This document shows, in pieces, positions 39,071-45,554 of a DNA stretch of 45,554 bases. The notes below the pieces were generated by a model. It was not told the origin of the DNA and did no database searches. It saw nothing but the letters and a program-made list of their open reading frames with translations. Every line of letters starts with the position of its first letter. The stretch's first letter is position 1. This DNA comes from Verrucomicrobiota bacterium (GTDB lineage: Bacteria; Verrucomicrobiota; Verrucomicrobiia; Chthoniobacterales; Terrimicrobiaceae): contig VFJO01000027.1 in the NCBI GenBank assembly GCA_009886045.1, forward strand, positions 1 through 45,554. Reading direction: 5' to 3'. Both the position numbers and the translations under genes were made by a program.

Positions 39071-39798
39071 AAATTTCTTTGTCCAATCACAAGAAGGCCA
39101 CGCAGCGTGAGCAACGGATCGACCGCATCAAAAATCCCAATCTGGCGAGCTATGAGGGCGGCATCTCCGCCAGTGGCAAGGATCAGCGGTCGCTTCCCTA
39201 AGAAAGCTTCAGAGCAGATTTGAGTCAAAATTTCTTTTACGAGTCCTCGATACCCATGCACGGCGCCTGAGAGCATGGCATCTCGCGTGGATCGACCAAT
39301 GGCAGCATCTGGTTCGCGGAGTTTAATGCGAGGCAAGAGCGCCGTGCGGTCGTGGAGATATCCTGTCATGGCATTTAAACCGGGAGCTATGACCCCGCCG
39401 ATGTAGGCGCCCTCGCTGGATATGACGTCGAATGTCACTGCCGTTCCGAAATCAACTACGATGCCTGGGAATCCATGCAGTGCGACATAAGCAGCTGCAT
39501 TAGCCAGACGATCCCCGCCGATCGTCCTCGGCGAGGGGTAGTCAATACCGACTCCGAGATCAAGACGCGCGGTGACTTTGAGAACCTTGGCGAATGCGGA
39601 TTGGACCTCACTGTCCTTGGATGGCACAACCGAAGAAAGAACAACGCCGTCGAGATCTTTGTAAGGGGCCAGAGCACGAAGCTTGGCGGCGGTCAAGGAG
39701 GGGGTTGGAAGCCGCTTCAAATGTGAAATAGAGTCTCCAACCGCAAGACCGACCTTGGTGAAGGAGTTGCTGATATCAATGAGAAGGATCTTTTTCAT
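39067..39798 (-). CDS. coaX: Type III pantothenate kinase (CoaX)
   Basis: About 243 residues; phosphorylates pantothenate in the first step of coenzyme A synthesis (ASKHA fold). Motifs: KKILLIDISNSFTKVGLAVG (the usual D-x-G-N-T is D-I-S-N-S here, a deviation worth noting), GIDYPSPRTIGGDRLANA, IVVDFGTAVTFDVIS, YIGGVIAPGLNAM, and a late LATGGDAALIA. Start at ATG 39798, with a perfect GGAGG seven bases before it lying in the last codons of the symporter gene; a longer frame to 39876 lies wholly within that gene. Four-base ATGA overlaps with both neighbours. Confidence 0.9.
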   Translation of the reverse strand: MKKILLIDISNSFTKVGLAVGDSISHLKRLPTPSLTAAKLRALAPYKDLDGVVLSSVVPSKDSEVQSAFAKVLKVTARLDLGVGIDYPSPRTIGGDRLANAAAYVALHGFPGIVVDFGTAVTFDVISSEGAYIGGVIAPGLNAMTGYLHDRTALLPRIKLREPDAAIGRSTRDAMLSGAVHGYRGLVKEILTQICSEAFLGKRPLILATGGDAALIARQIGIFDAVDPLLTLRGLLVIGQRNL

Positions 39799-41105
39799 AC
39801 CTCCGCCTCCGGAGTACCATTGGCAACGATGGCCGCTATCACAAGGTCTCCAGAGACATTCAGAGCAGTGCGGCACATATCCAAAAATCGGTCGATTCCC
39901 AAGATAATCGCGATGGCATCGGGCGGGACATTAATGGAAAGGAGGACGCCCACGACGAGGGGCAGCGAGCCTCCCGGCACGCCGGCCGTGCCGATCCCAG
40001 CCATCACGCACATGAGAGCTACGACAATCTGCTGGGAAAAAGAGAGGTCAACGCCAAAAACCTGCGCAAGGAAAAGAACTGTCACTCCCTCGTACAATGC
40101 CGTTCCATTCTGATTCGCGCTGGCCCCAACCGTTAAAACAAAGCGGGCTATGCGAGGTGGAATAGCGAGGTTTTTCTCCGCAACGCGGAGGGCGACCGGC
40201 AAGGTGGCATTACTCGAGGAGGTACTGAACGCTGTGATGATCGCCTCCTTGGCATCGCTGAAAAAACGCAATGGCCCTCGACCAGCAAAGAATCGGAGCG
40301 CTAGCGGATAGACGACGAACTGTTGTATTGCCAAACCGAGAAGAACAACGCCCACATAGATTCCCAGAGTTCGGAAGAGATCCAGCCCAAGACGAGCAGC
40401 CACGGCAAACCCCAGGCAAGCAACCCCGAGTGGCGCAAGCCGCAGGGCAAAGCCAATAATCACCATCGAAACCTCAAACATGCCTTCAAAGAAACCCCGC
40501 AGGATGACGGTGCGCTCACGAGGCGCGATGGTGAGCGCGACACCCACAAAGAGACTGAAAACCATCACGGCAAGGAGCCCTCCACCTTTGTTTTCCGGAT
40601 TAAAAGCGTTCACAGCTTCGGCCAGAGGATTTTCAGGGATAAAATTCAGCAGTGTTGTGGCGATAGTCTGTGACTGACTCCCGCGCTCGATACTTTTTTG
40701 TGACGCTCCGGCATAGGTTGCGACCAAAGACGCTCGGCTTGCTTCGGGAAGCGAGTGGCCCGGTTGGATCAGGTTGACGAGCCCCAGAGCGATGGCAACG
40801 CTCGTCGCAGAGAGGGCCACTGTTGCGAACAACGCCCGACTGCCCACACGCCCGAGCGTGCGAACGTCTCCCATTTCCATCGTTCCAATGACGATGGCTG
40901 AAAGGATCAATGGAATCACGACCATGAAGATGATCCGCAAAAAAAGTCGCCCCGCTGGCTGGATCACTTGATCGATCCACCAGTTCAAGGCGGGCTGAGT
41001 CGCCTCGGGAAGAAAAGAGCCGGCCAGAAGACCGAGTGCCAGACCAAGTCCCAAGCCAAAGAGAATCCGAGCGGCTTGGGAATTTGCCCCTGCGGATTTT
41101 GACAT
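39795..41105 (-). CDS. Dicarboxylate/amino acid:cation symporter (DAACS/SDF family)
   Basis: A 436-residue inner-membrane transporter with the GltPh-like plan: about eight membrane helices and two re-entrant hairpins. Motifs: GRLFLRIIFMVVIPLILSAIVIG, the serine-rich hairpin tip FSTSSSNATLPVALR, GASANQNGTALYEGV (the usual N-M-D-G-T is N-Q-N-G-T), AGIGTAGVPGGS and DRFLDMCRTALNVSGD with the substrate-binding Asp/Arg residues. Predicted to import glutamate, aspartate or C4-dicarboxylates with Na+ or H+. It ends in coupled overlap with coaX and starts 2 bases after the ACT gene, suggesting joint control. Confidence 0.92.
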   Translation of the reverse strand: MSKSAGANSQAARILFGLGLGLALGLLAGSFLPEATQPALNWWIDQVIQPAGRLFLRIIFMVVIPLILSAIVIGTMEMGDVRTLGRVGSRALFATVALSATSVAIALGLVNLIQPGHSLPEASRASLVATYAGASQKSIERGSQSQTIATTLLNFIPENPLAEAVNAFNPENKGGGLLAVMVFSLFVGVALTIAPRERTVILRGFFEGMFEVSMVIIGFALRLAPLGVACLGFAVAARLGLDLFRTLGIYVGVVLLGLAIQQFVVYPLALRFFAGRGPLRFFSDAKEAIITAFSTSSSNATLPVALRVAEKNLAIPPRIARFVLTVGASANQNGTALYEGVTVLFLAQVFGVDLSFSQQIVVALMCVMAGIGTAGVPGGSLPLVVGVLLSINVPPDAIAIILGIDRFLDMCRTALNVSGDLVIAAIVANGTPEAEV

Positions 41106-41107
41106 AG

Positions 41108-41575
41108 TCAGCGTGAAAGGTCGCCCTGCGTGAGAAGTTTAAACCCCTCACCAAGAAGCACCGAAGTGGCGCATTCAATGTCATCCACATGCAGCGCGAG
41201 GACAGCACGACCGCGTGGACGGACTAGCAGAGGGTAGCTGAAGTGGACATTCACTTCTGCCATTAGGAGAGCGGCAAGCAACTGGGAGAGATCGCCCGGA
41301 CCTTCCGCCAATTCGACCACCATGAGATCGCAGAAACTATGGGGGATGTTGTGCTCGAGGAAGAGCTCGCCAGTGCGGTCGGGATCACTGACGATTATTC
41401 GACTGATTGCCGACTCGTAGGACTCAGCGATGCTCAGGGCGAGGACGATGATGTTGTTTTCATCCAAAAGGCGCACGATTTCCAGAAGCGCCCCAACTTT
41501 GTTTTGAAGAAAAACGGAAAACTGGCGGACTTGCGGACTGTTCAATTTTTCAGTGGTGGAGGATGCAGCAGGCAT
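41108..41575 (-). CDS. Tandem ACT-domain regulatory protein
   Basis: About 155 residues consisting of two ACT-like domains: QFSVFLQNKVGALLEIVRLLDENNIIVLALSIAES (about residues 18-52) and a second unit ending RAVLALHVDDIECATSVLLGEGFKLL. ACT domains bind small ligands, usually amino acids, and often control metabolic enzymes or transporters. Starting at ATG 41575, it is 7 bases after the upstream gene and 2 before the symporter gene, so it may sense the transported amino acid (inference). No DNA-binding or catalytic domain is seen. Confidence 0.8.
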   Translation of the reverse strand: MPAASSTTEKLNSPQVRQFSVFLQNKVGALLEIVRLLDENNIIVLALSIAESYESAISRIIVSDPDRTGELFLEHNIPHSFCDLMVVELAEGPGDLSQLLAALLMAEVNVHFSYPLLVRPRGRAVLALHVDDIECATSVLLGEGFKLLTQGDLSR

Positions 41576-41582
41576 GGCGGTA

Positions 41583-42050
41583 TTACTTGTACGAATATAC
41601 CATGCAGGCATCGGCCTTGTCACCTTCCGTCATAACGAGGCGGACGAAATATCTTCCTGTGCGAAACACCGAGATGCCAGCGGTGGAATATGAGGCGCCG
41701 TGTGAATAGTCAGCGCCCGTGACATATCCCCAGATGTCAAAAATCGACAATACCAAATGGGAGTTGGGATCGGTATTTGCTGCTGAAAACCGATAGTCGT
41801 TACCTTCAAAAAGAAAGACCTCGAGTAGAATGGGCACATCTTTTTCCAAAGTGCCGGACCAGAATCCATCATGAACCTGATAACCCTCGCCGGCGTCACC
41901 GGCTGCAAGGCGCAAGGCAAGCTCACGCGGGCTTTGGTCGGGCTGATTCCACTCCATGGAGGGAGTCGCCGAGGCTAATTCCTCCGCTTGGGCAGAGGCT
42001 GCGAGAATGCTGCAAAGGATCGACAATAAGACGATTTTCCCTGTCATCAT
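41583..42050 (-). CDS. Secreted protein of unknown function (PPC-like beta domain)
   Basis: A 155-residue protein with a signal peptide (basic-free but clear: KIVLLSILCSILAASAQAEE, cleavage near residue 22). The mature part looks all-beta and resembles a pre-peptidase C-terminal-like domain: WSGTLEKDVPILLEVFLFEGNDYRFSAA, DPNSHLVLSIFDI, GISVFRTGRYFVRLVM. The function is not recognised; such domains often bind sugars or act as solubility modules. It overlaps the next secreted protein gene upstream by 4 bases (ATGA), so the two are probably made together. Confidence 0.65.
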   Translation of the reverse strand: MMTGKIVLLSILCSILAASAQAEELASATPSMEWNQPDQSPRELALRLAAGDAGEGYQVHDGFWSGTLEKDVPILLEVFLFEGNDYRFSAANTDPNSHLVLSIFDIWGYVTGADYSHGASYSTAGISVFRTGRYFVRLVMTEGDKADACMVYSYK

Positions 42051-42859
42051 TTTTTGGAATTCGCATCGGCGGCTGTTGAGGTGATCGCAGAAAAACTCGA
42101 TGCCATATTCGCCAAGAAATCCGGTGGCAGTGAAGATGCCCCGTCAGACATCGAGGAGGAAAAAATTTGCAGAACTTCAATAACACGCCTCACGAGGTCG
42201 CTTTTTTTTGAGGCTTCAGGAAGGTGCTCAATACGACTGAGAATACGCGAAGCCAACTCATGTTGTCTCAGCAAGGCCACGGATGCTGGTGCTTCTTCGG
42301 CCTTCAAAAAAAGGTTCGAGGCGATATCCATTTGGCGTACCCATGCGCCTGCCATCATCAAAATGACGAGCGAGCTGTCTTTTTGCTCCAGAAGCGAGAG
42401 CCTGATATCGTTCTGCATGGCATCAAACTCTTCACGGAGACGCCTCCAGTCGCTGGCCTGAGCAAAGTCCGAGATGCTCTGACTCCGTGCAACGATGTGA
42501 TGGCTGACATTGAGTTTCTTGGCAAGAGCAAGGACATCGCGCGCCGTATTTTTTACCCCCTGGCCGTCTTGCGCTTCGATGGCTGCAAAACCATCGGCCA
42601 GAACCATGCCAAGTTGCAGTGCGATATGCTCACGCTCTGAAGCAGCAGAAGAAATGGAGGGGCGCAGAACCTTACTCCAATTCGGCTGACAGAGTTTGTC
42701 GATCGCAACAAAAAACTCCCCTGGAGACGGAATGGAAATAGTCTCAAGGAAGGTGGCCTTGGCCATTTGCTCGGGCGTGAGAGGCTCGACATTCGCATGG
42801 GCAGGCCATGAGGCAGCGACCATCAAAAGACCAACGATTCGAGAGCTCATCGAAAGCAT
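42047..42859 (-). CDS. Secreted protein of unknown function, mostly helical
   Basis: A 270-residue protein with a signal peptide (MLSMSSRIVGLLMVAASWPAHA, cleavage near residue 22). The mature part is rich in helices with repeated leucines and Arg/Lys-Asp/Glu pairs (LREEFDAMQNDIRLSLLEQK; ASRILSRIEHLPEASKKSDLVRRVIEVL). I do not recognise a family. First gene of the metabolic run, overlapping the next secreted gene by 4 bases; M4 is an alternative start. Its link to the vitamin and transport genes downstream is unexplained. Confidence 0.65.
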   Translation of the reverse strand: MLSMSSRIVGLLMVAASWPAHANVEPLTPEQMAKATFLETISIPSPGEFFVAIDKLCQPNWSKVLRPSISSAASEREHIALQLGMVLADGFAAIEAQDGQGVKNTARDVLALAKKLNVSHHIVARSQSISDFAQASDWRRLREEFDAMQNDIRLSLLEQKDSSLVILMMAGAWVRQMDIASNLFLKAEEAPASVALLRQHELASRILSRIEHLPEASKKSDLVRRVIEVLQIFSSSMSDGASSLPPDFLANMASSFSAITSTAADANSKK

Positions 42860-42984
42860 GCGGCATCTTACACCCGCGAATGAAACTTATCAAAGACGCA
42901 AAATCCAAGCCGACTTCATCCGGCAGATTGCCCCTCAGATTCATTTTTAAAACACGCAGCAATTTATTTTATCGAATAAAACTA

Positions 42985-43013
42985 TTGCATGGCGGATTCC
43001 TAACCCCTAGTTT
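42985..43013 (+). promoter_or_regulatory. Candidate promoter of the tRNA-Asp gene
   Basis: TTGCAT (42985-42990) and TAGTTT (43008-43013) with 17 bases between them, ending 16 bases before the tRNA. A reasonable sigma-70-type match; nothing else near looks better. Confidence 0.4.
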
Positions 43014-43016
43014 TAT

Positions 43017-43035
43017 GGCTCCTTTTCAAGGAGCC
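43017..43035 (+). other. Perfect hairpin overlapping the tRNA 5' end
   Basis: GGCTCCTT (43017-43024) pairs perfectly with AAGGAGCC (43028-43035) around a three-base loop. The 3' arm includes the first six bases of the tRNA acceptor stem, so the 5' leader of the precursor could compete with the correct acceptor pairing until RNase P cleaves. The leader GGCTCC is also a copy of the tRNA 3' acceptor arm. Confidence 0.6.
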
Positions 43036-43103
43036 TTAGCTCAACTGGTCAGAGCGCTGCCCTGTCACGGCAGAGGTTGCGGGTTCGAATCCCGTAGGCT
43101 CCG
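43030..43103 (+). tRNA. tRNA-Asp (anticodon GTC)
   Basis: A 74-base cloverleaf: acceptor GGAGCCT (43030-43036) pairs with AGGCTCC (43096-43102) followed by discriminator G; D-loop around AGCTCAACTGGTCAGAGC; anticodon arm CTGCC-CTGTCAC-GGCAG with anticodon GTC; T-arm with GGTTCGAATC. CCA is not encoded. A run of T follows at 43108-43117, which can serve as a terminator element. Confidence 0.95.
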
Positions 43104-43147
43104 CATAATTTTTTTTTGCGGATTTCTTTTCTCAGGCGGGTCGAAGA

Positions 43148-43471
43148 TCAATATGGCTGCAAGGATCGCGCAGGACCAAGGATTTGACGCAAGCCGATGG
43201 CTTGGCGGAGGGCGGTGGGGGGATTTGATTTCGAGCGGGACTTGTTGAGGCTTAGAAGGAGTTGGTTTGAGATCGTGCGCGTCGTGCGTGTCGTGCGCGT
43301 CGTGCGTGCTGGAGTTTGCTCAGGAGCGGGCGTTAGAATTTGCGACGCGACTTCTTGATGGGCGACCTTTTCGGGACCCGGCTTCTTCGGCGCTTTTTTG
43401 TCTTTCGCCTCTTCTGCCAGCAGCGGCATGGCAAGTGCAAGCCCCATGGTGATGATTGCGATATGTTCCAC
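43148..43471 (-). CDS. Small secreted protein with Thr-Thr-Arg repeats, hypothetical
   Basis: A 107-residue frame with a plausible signal peptide (AIITMGLALAMPLLAEE, cleavage near residue 20) followed by a Lys/Pro-rich, charged mature part. Residues 57-66 read TTRTTRTTRT, which come from a 9-base tandem repeat at 43272-43307. I do not recognise a family. The gene sits directly after the tRNA in the accessory end of the window. It could be a real small exported protein or a chance frame. Confidence 0.4.
   Translation of the reverse strand: MEHIAIITMGLALAMPLLAEEAKDKKAPKKPGPEKVAHQEVASQILTPAPEQTPARTTRTTRTTRTISNQLLLSLNKSRSKSNPPTALRQAIGLRQILGPARSLQPY
43272..43307 (+). repeat. 9-bp tandem repeat, four units
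   Basis: Four units of a GTCGTGCGY pattern (first unit ATCGTGCGC) lie in a row. On the minus strand they encode the Thr/Arg repeats of the small protein. The unit is a multiple of three, so changes in copy number would not shift the frame. Confidence 0.8.
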
Positions 43472-43555
43472 GCGTGGTTTGCTCGTTGGAGGTCTCGTTT
43501 CACGCGTGCAGAGGGAAAGATGGGGAAGGTTCAGTTGCGGCGCAAAAATATTGTT

Positions 43556-43573
43556 ATCATATTTTTATATGAT
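43556..43573. repeat. A/T-rich inverted repeat upstream of the small secreted protein
   Basis: ATCATAT (43556-43562) and ATATGAT (43567-43573) pair perfectly over a four-T spacer. It lies about 85 bases upstream of the small protein start (minus strand) and could be an operator or a promoter element; no protein partner is predicted. Confidence 0.4.
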
Positions 43574-43712
43574 ATTTACCTAACTCATCGCCTGTCCCAT
43601 TGCTCTGCCTTTCCGAAGAGCGACGGACCGATCTCCGCAGCATGAATGGCGTCCCAGAGGTGGGAGGTCGTCATTGTAGGACGCTGCAGAGAGTGAGTTT
43701 CCTGCGCTACGG

Positions 43713-44588
43713 TTATTTTCCCTTTTTTAAGGCCGACATGGCCTTCCGAGCGAGGTCATCCACAACCTGAGTGAGGTAGGCCCAATAAAGTTCTTTTTCG
43801 ATCGTGTCGCGCACGGTCGCAGCAGGCAGGAAGCGGCGCATTTCCTTCATGAATTCCTCGCGCAATTCGGGCTGGGTCTTGAGGGCGGCGATTCGATCTT
43901 TGAGCAAGGCAGTGAAGTTGGCTGGTTCCCGCTGGTGATCGCGAATTTTTAACGGGATGAACTGGGGTGGAAGGTCGATGCCTTGCTGGCTGAGCCAAGA
44001 GATGTCCCAAAGGTCGCGGTTTTTAATGCGGTTCTCGCGGAAGGCGAGCGCGATGACTTTGTCAGCCAGGATTTCCTCACGGCTCTGCGCTTGAAGAATG
44101 AGGCCCGAGGTGCCGAGATCGATGCCGTAGAGATTGCGCAGCATCATCGGACGAGGGTCGTGGCTGGAGATGGCGCAGATGTCGAGGTGGATGCGTTGCG
44201 CAGGCAGATGCTTCTGGCCAGAGCGGGTCTCGATGGTGAGCTTCCAGGTGGAGACTTGGCCGCCGGTTTTCACGGGCTCGCTGACGCTCACGGGCAGGTC
44301 GTAGCGGATTTGCAGCCGATCCACGAGCACGCGAGCGAGTTCGGCCAGATCGCTCCGATGGAAGTCACTGCCGCCAGTGAAATCGAGGTCCTCGTTGAGT
44401 CGTGAGGAACCGTAGCAGGCTCGCAGACAGGTTCCGCCGATAAATGGGAGGTCCGCAAGCAAGCCCGCCTCGCTCATCTCGCGGAGGATGTCGTGATGCA
44501 GCAGCTCCTTTTCCACCACGGGCCGCAGAGAGGTGAGTTCCGCGCGTGAACGAAGCGCTTCTTTCACCACTTGGTCAAACAAGCTCAC
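43713..44588 (-). CDS. abiEii: AbiEii toxin of a type IV toxin-antitoxin pair
   Basis: About 291 residues, nucleotidyltransferase fold. The motif I region FIGGTCLRACYGSSRLNEDLDFTGG matches the G-S/T ... D-x-D pattern of AbiEii/AbiGii toxins; HLDICAIS, EEILADKVIAL and NRDLWDISWL are further family elements (K in EEILADKVIA and D in RDLWD being conserved). Toxin activity stops growth; known relatives transfer nucleotides to tRNA. Start chosen at GTG 44588 (reads MSLFDQVVKEAL), preceded by GAGGAGG within the antitoxin gene; the frame overlaps that gene by 14 bases. The pair lies in accessory DNA after tRNA-Asp. Confidence 0.87.
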   Translation of the reverse strand: MSLFDQVVKEALRSRAELTSLRPVVEKELLHHDILREMSEAGLLADLPFIGGTCLRACYGSSRLNEDLDFTGGSDFHRSDLAELARVLVDRLQIRYDLPVSVSEPVKTGGQVSTWKLTIETRSGQKHLPAQRIHLDICAISSHDPRPMMLRNLYGIDLGTSGLILQAQSREEILADKVIALAFRENRIKNRDLWDISWLSQQGIDLPPQFIPLKIRDHQREPANFTALLKDRIAALKTQPELREEFMKEMRRFLPAATVRDTIEKELYWAYLTQVVDDLARKAMSALKKGK

Positions 44589-45117
44589 GCACCACCTCCT
44601 CATCCACGAGTTCCATGCTGCGGCGCGTGGCCTTCATGTCGCGCAGAGCCTGCCGCACAGACGCTCTCCAGAGATGACGCTCCGGGTCATAGGACAGCGC
44701 GTCGCTTATATCGTTAGGATGCTGGGCCGTGTGCACAAACTCGATGTGGCCGTAGTCCCCGCAATCCACCACATGGCTACGGCCAGAGGTCATGAGGCTG
44801 ATCCAGTTCATCGGCACCTGCGAGATTACTCCCCCATCGCTGAGAGTGGTCTCGAGGCTGATGTAATTGAACTCCCCCGCCCGCAGGCGTGCTGCCGCAT
44901 GGAAAAGCAGATGCCCCGCCGGATAGTCCGGCACGGGGTAAAAATAAATGCCCCGGCAAACCCGCTTCAGCAGCCCGGCTTTTGTGGCCCGCGACAGCAA
45001 CACCGCCAGCTGCCCACATCCCGGCACCGCCGCCGCCAAGTCAGACGGTGCAAAGACACAATGCTCCCGGTCCGCGAGGGTGCGGAGGGACTGGGTAAGC
45101 TGCCTCAACGGTTGCAT
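44575..45117 (-). CDS. abiEi: AbiEi antitoxin with N-terminal winged helix
   Basis: About 180 residues: an N-terminal winged-helix region (CVFAPSDLAAAVP ... LLSRATKAGLLKRVCRGIYFYP) and a C-terminal AbiEi domain (HAAARLRAGEFNYISLETTLSDGG ... YGHIEFVHT). In characterised pairs the antitoxin neutralises the toxin without a stable complex and represses the operon by binding inverted repeats. I chose ATG 45117 because the alternative start at 45138 lies inside the palindrome that should act as operator. Overlaps abiEii, ensuring coupled expression. Confidence 0.82.
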   Translation of the reverse strand: MQPLRQLTQSLRTLADREHCVFAPSDLAAAVPGCGQLAVLLSRATKAGLLKRVCRGIYFYPVPDYPAGHLLFHAAARLRAGEFNYISLETTLSDGGVISQVPMNWISLMTSGRSHVVDCGDYGHIEFVHTAQHPNDISDALSYDPERHLWRASVRQALRDMKATRRSMELVDEEVVRELV

Positions 45118-45129
45118 GTCATGCACTCT

Positions 45130-45160
45130 ACAAAACATTGCATAAAGCGCAATGTTTTGT
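45130..45160. promoter_or_regulatory. Palindromic operator of the abiE operon
   Basis: Perfect 12-base inverted repeat, ACAAAACATTGC (45130-45141) and GCAATGTTTTGT (45149-45160), separated by 7 bases, 13 bases upstream of the antitoxin ATG. AbiEi proteins are known to bind such repeats and repress their own operon; here the site would overlap the promoter or the start of the transcript. Confidence 0.75.
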
Positions 45161-45458
45161 TGACCTCTTCAGCGCTTGATCACCGGCAAACCGCACCCTC
45201 CCGGTGTGTGTGCTTCTGCGGCCAGCGCGGCCAGTGGAGCGCTGAGCAGTGTGATGCGGTTTTTGTGGCAATTTCGTTTCTACTCAGCCATGCGAAACTC
45301 GAGATAACCCAAAAAGGAAAAATCTGAACGAATCCAATTGATGTATTCGCTATCCAAAAATCCAAAATTCAAAATTTACTTCGCTGCCTTTCCGCCTTTT
45401 CTTCAGGCTCGTTTCCCATGGCTTGCGCCTCTCACAGCCAGTGTGTATGGTGCCCAGC
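45161..45458. other. Intergenic region before the edge gene
   Basis: About 300 bases between the AbiE operator and the Rpn-type gene. No coding frame with family likeness; contains the expected promoter zone for abiE (leftward) and possibly one for the edge gene. A short near-repeat, CCAAAAATCCAAAATTCAAAATTT, lies at 45354-45377. Nothing else recognised. Confidence 0.5.
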
Positions 45459-45554
45459 ATGCGCTACTTGGATCCAAAGAATGACCTGACCTTCAAGAAG
45501 GTTTTTGGTCAGCATCCGCACCTCCTCAAGAGCTTTCTCAACGCGCTGCTGCCT
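45459..45554 (+). CDS. Rpn/PDDEXK family transposase-like nuclease, start only
   Basis: The first 32 codons (MRYLDPKNDLTFKKVFGQHP...) match the conserved N-terminus of the Rpn family of recombination-promoting nucleases/putative transposases (PD-(D/E)XK fold): L-D-P-K-x-D-x-x-F-K-x-x-F-G. The gene runs off the right edge, so its catalytic part is not visible. An in-frame ATG at 45447 would add four residues. Fits the accessory character of this end of the window. Confidence 0.7.
   Translation, partial: MRYLDPKNDLTFKKVFGQHPHLLKSFLNALLP

Noticed and set aside
43272-43307. CRISPR array
   Set aside because: Nine-base units without spacers; a simple tandem repeat.
43104-45554. A second copy of the tRNA-Asp 3' end as an attachment site
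   Set aside because: No copy of the T-arm to acceptor sequence was found downstream within the window.

Overview
The window looks like a piece of a Gram-negative bacterial chromosome, most likely from the Verrucomicrobiota. The pointers are a very large protein with autotransporter-type beta-strand repeats and a PEP-CTERM tail, a transposase-derived domain of the IS1380 type common in Verrucomicrobiota and Planctomycetota, and intermixed high- and lower-GC genes. No rRNA is present, so the phylum is an inference.

Layout. (1) 1-2921, plus strand: an O-antigen ligase/polymerase-like membrane protein and a polyprenyl-phosphate sugar transferase. (2) 2927-4112, minus strand: a WecG/TagA-type glycosyltransferase coupled to a VanZ-like protein. 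(3) 4210-9237, plus strand: a 1675-residue PEP-CTERM surface protein. (4) 9214-33095, minus strand: a 24-kb exopolysaccharide (EPS) gene run, reading from about 33.1 kb down to a strong hairpin terminator at 9214-9244. In transcription order it holds an outer-membrane beta-barrel with an unexpected transposase-like N-terminus, a short OPX export protein, a BY-kinase, a pyruvyl transferase, a FkbM methyltransferase, a flippase, a sulfotransferase, a methyltransferase, glycosyltransferases, two acetyltransferases, an acyltransferase, a polymerase-like protein, an asparagine synthetase, a second FkbM protein and further glycosyltransferases. Most junctions overlap or are under 30 bases, so it is probably one operon. 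Together the genes describe a Wzx/Wzy-type route: lipid-linked repeat units are built, decorated (acetyl, methyl, pyruvyl, probably sulfate), flipped, polymerised under kinase control and exported through an OPX plus beta-barrel translocon. (5) 33220-36119: a single-domain PAS protein, a CobA-HemD fusion, a zinc-ribbon coiled-coil protein and a possible microprotein. (6) 36165-42859, minus strand: a tightly coupled metabolic operon (two secreted proteins of unknown function, ACT-domain protein, dicarboxylate/amino-acid symporter, type III pantothenate kinase, aldose epimerase-like protein, PdxJ, BioF). (7) 43.0-45.5 kb: tRNA-Asp followed by accessory DNA: a repeat-rich small secreted protein, an AbiE type IV toxin-antitoxin pair with a clear palindromic operator, and the start of an Rpn/PD-(D/E)XK transposase-family gene cut by the window edge.

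The most unusual item is the first gene of the EPS run (30561-33095). Its first ~365 residues resemble an IS1380-family transposase whose catalytic acidic residues all appear to be replaced. They are joined in frame to an outer-membrane beta-barrel, and no normal start codon precedes the barrel's hydrophobic segment. It looks like a domesticated or recently fused transposase remnant at the head of a polysaccharide export operon.
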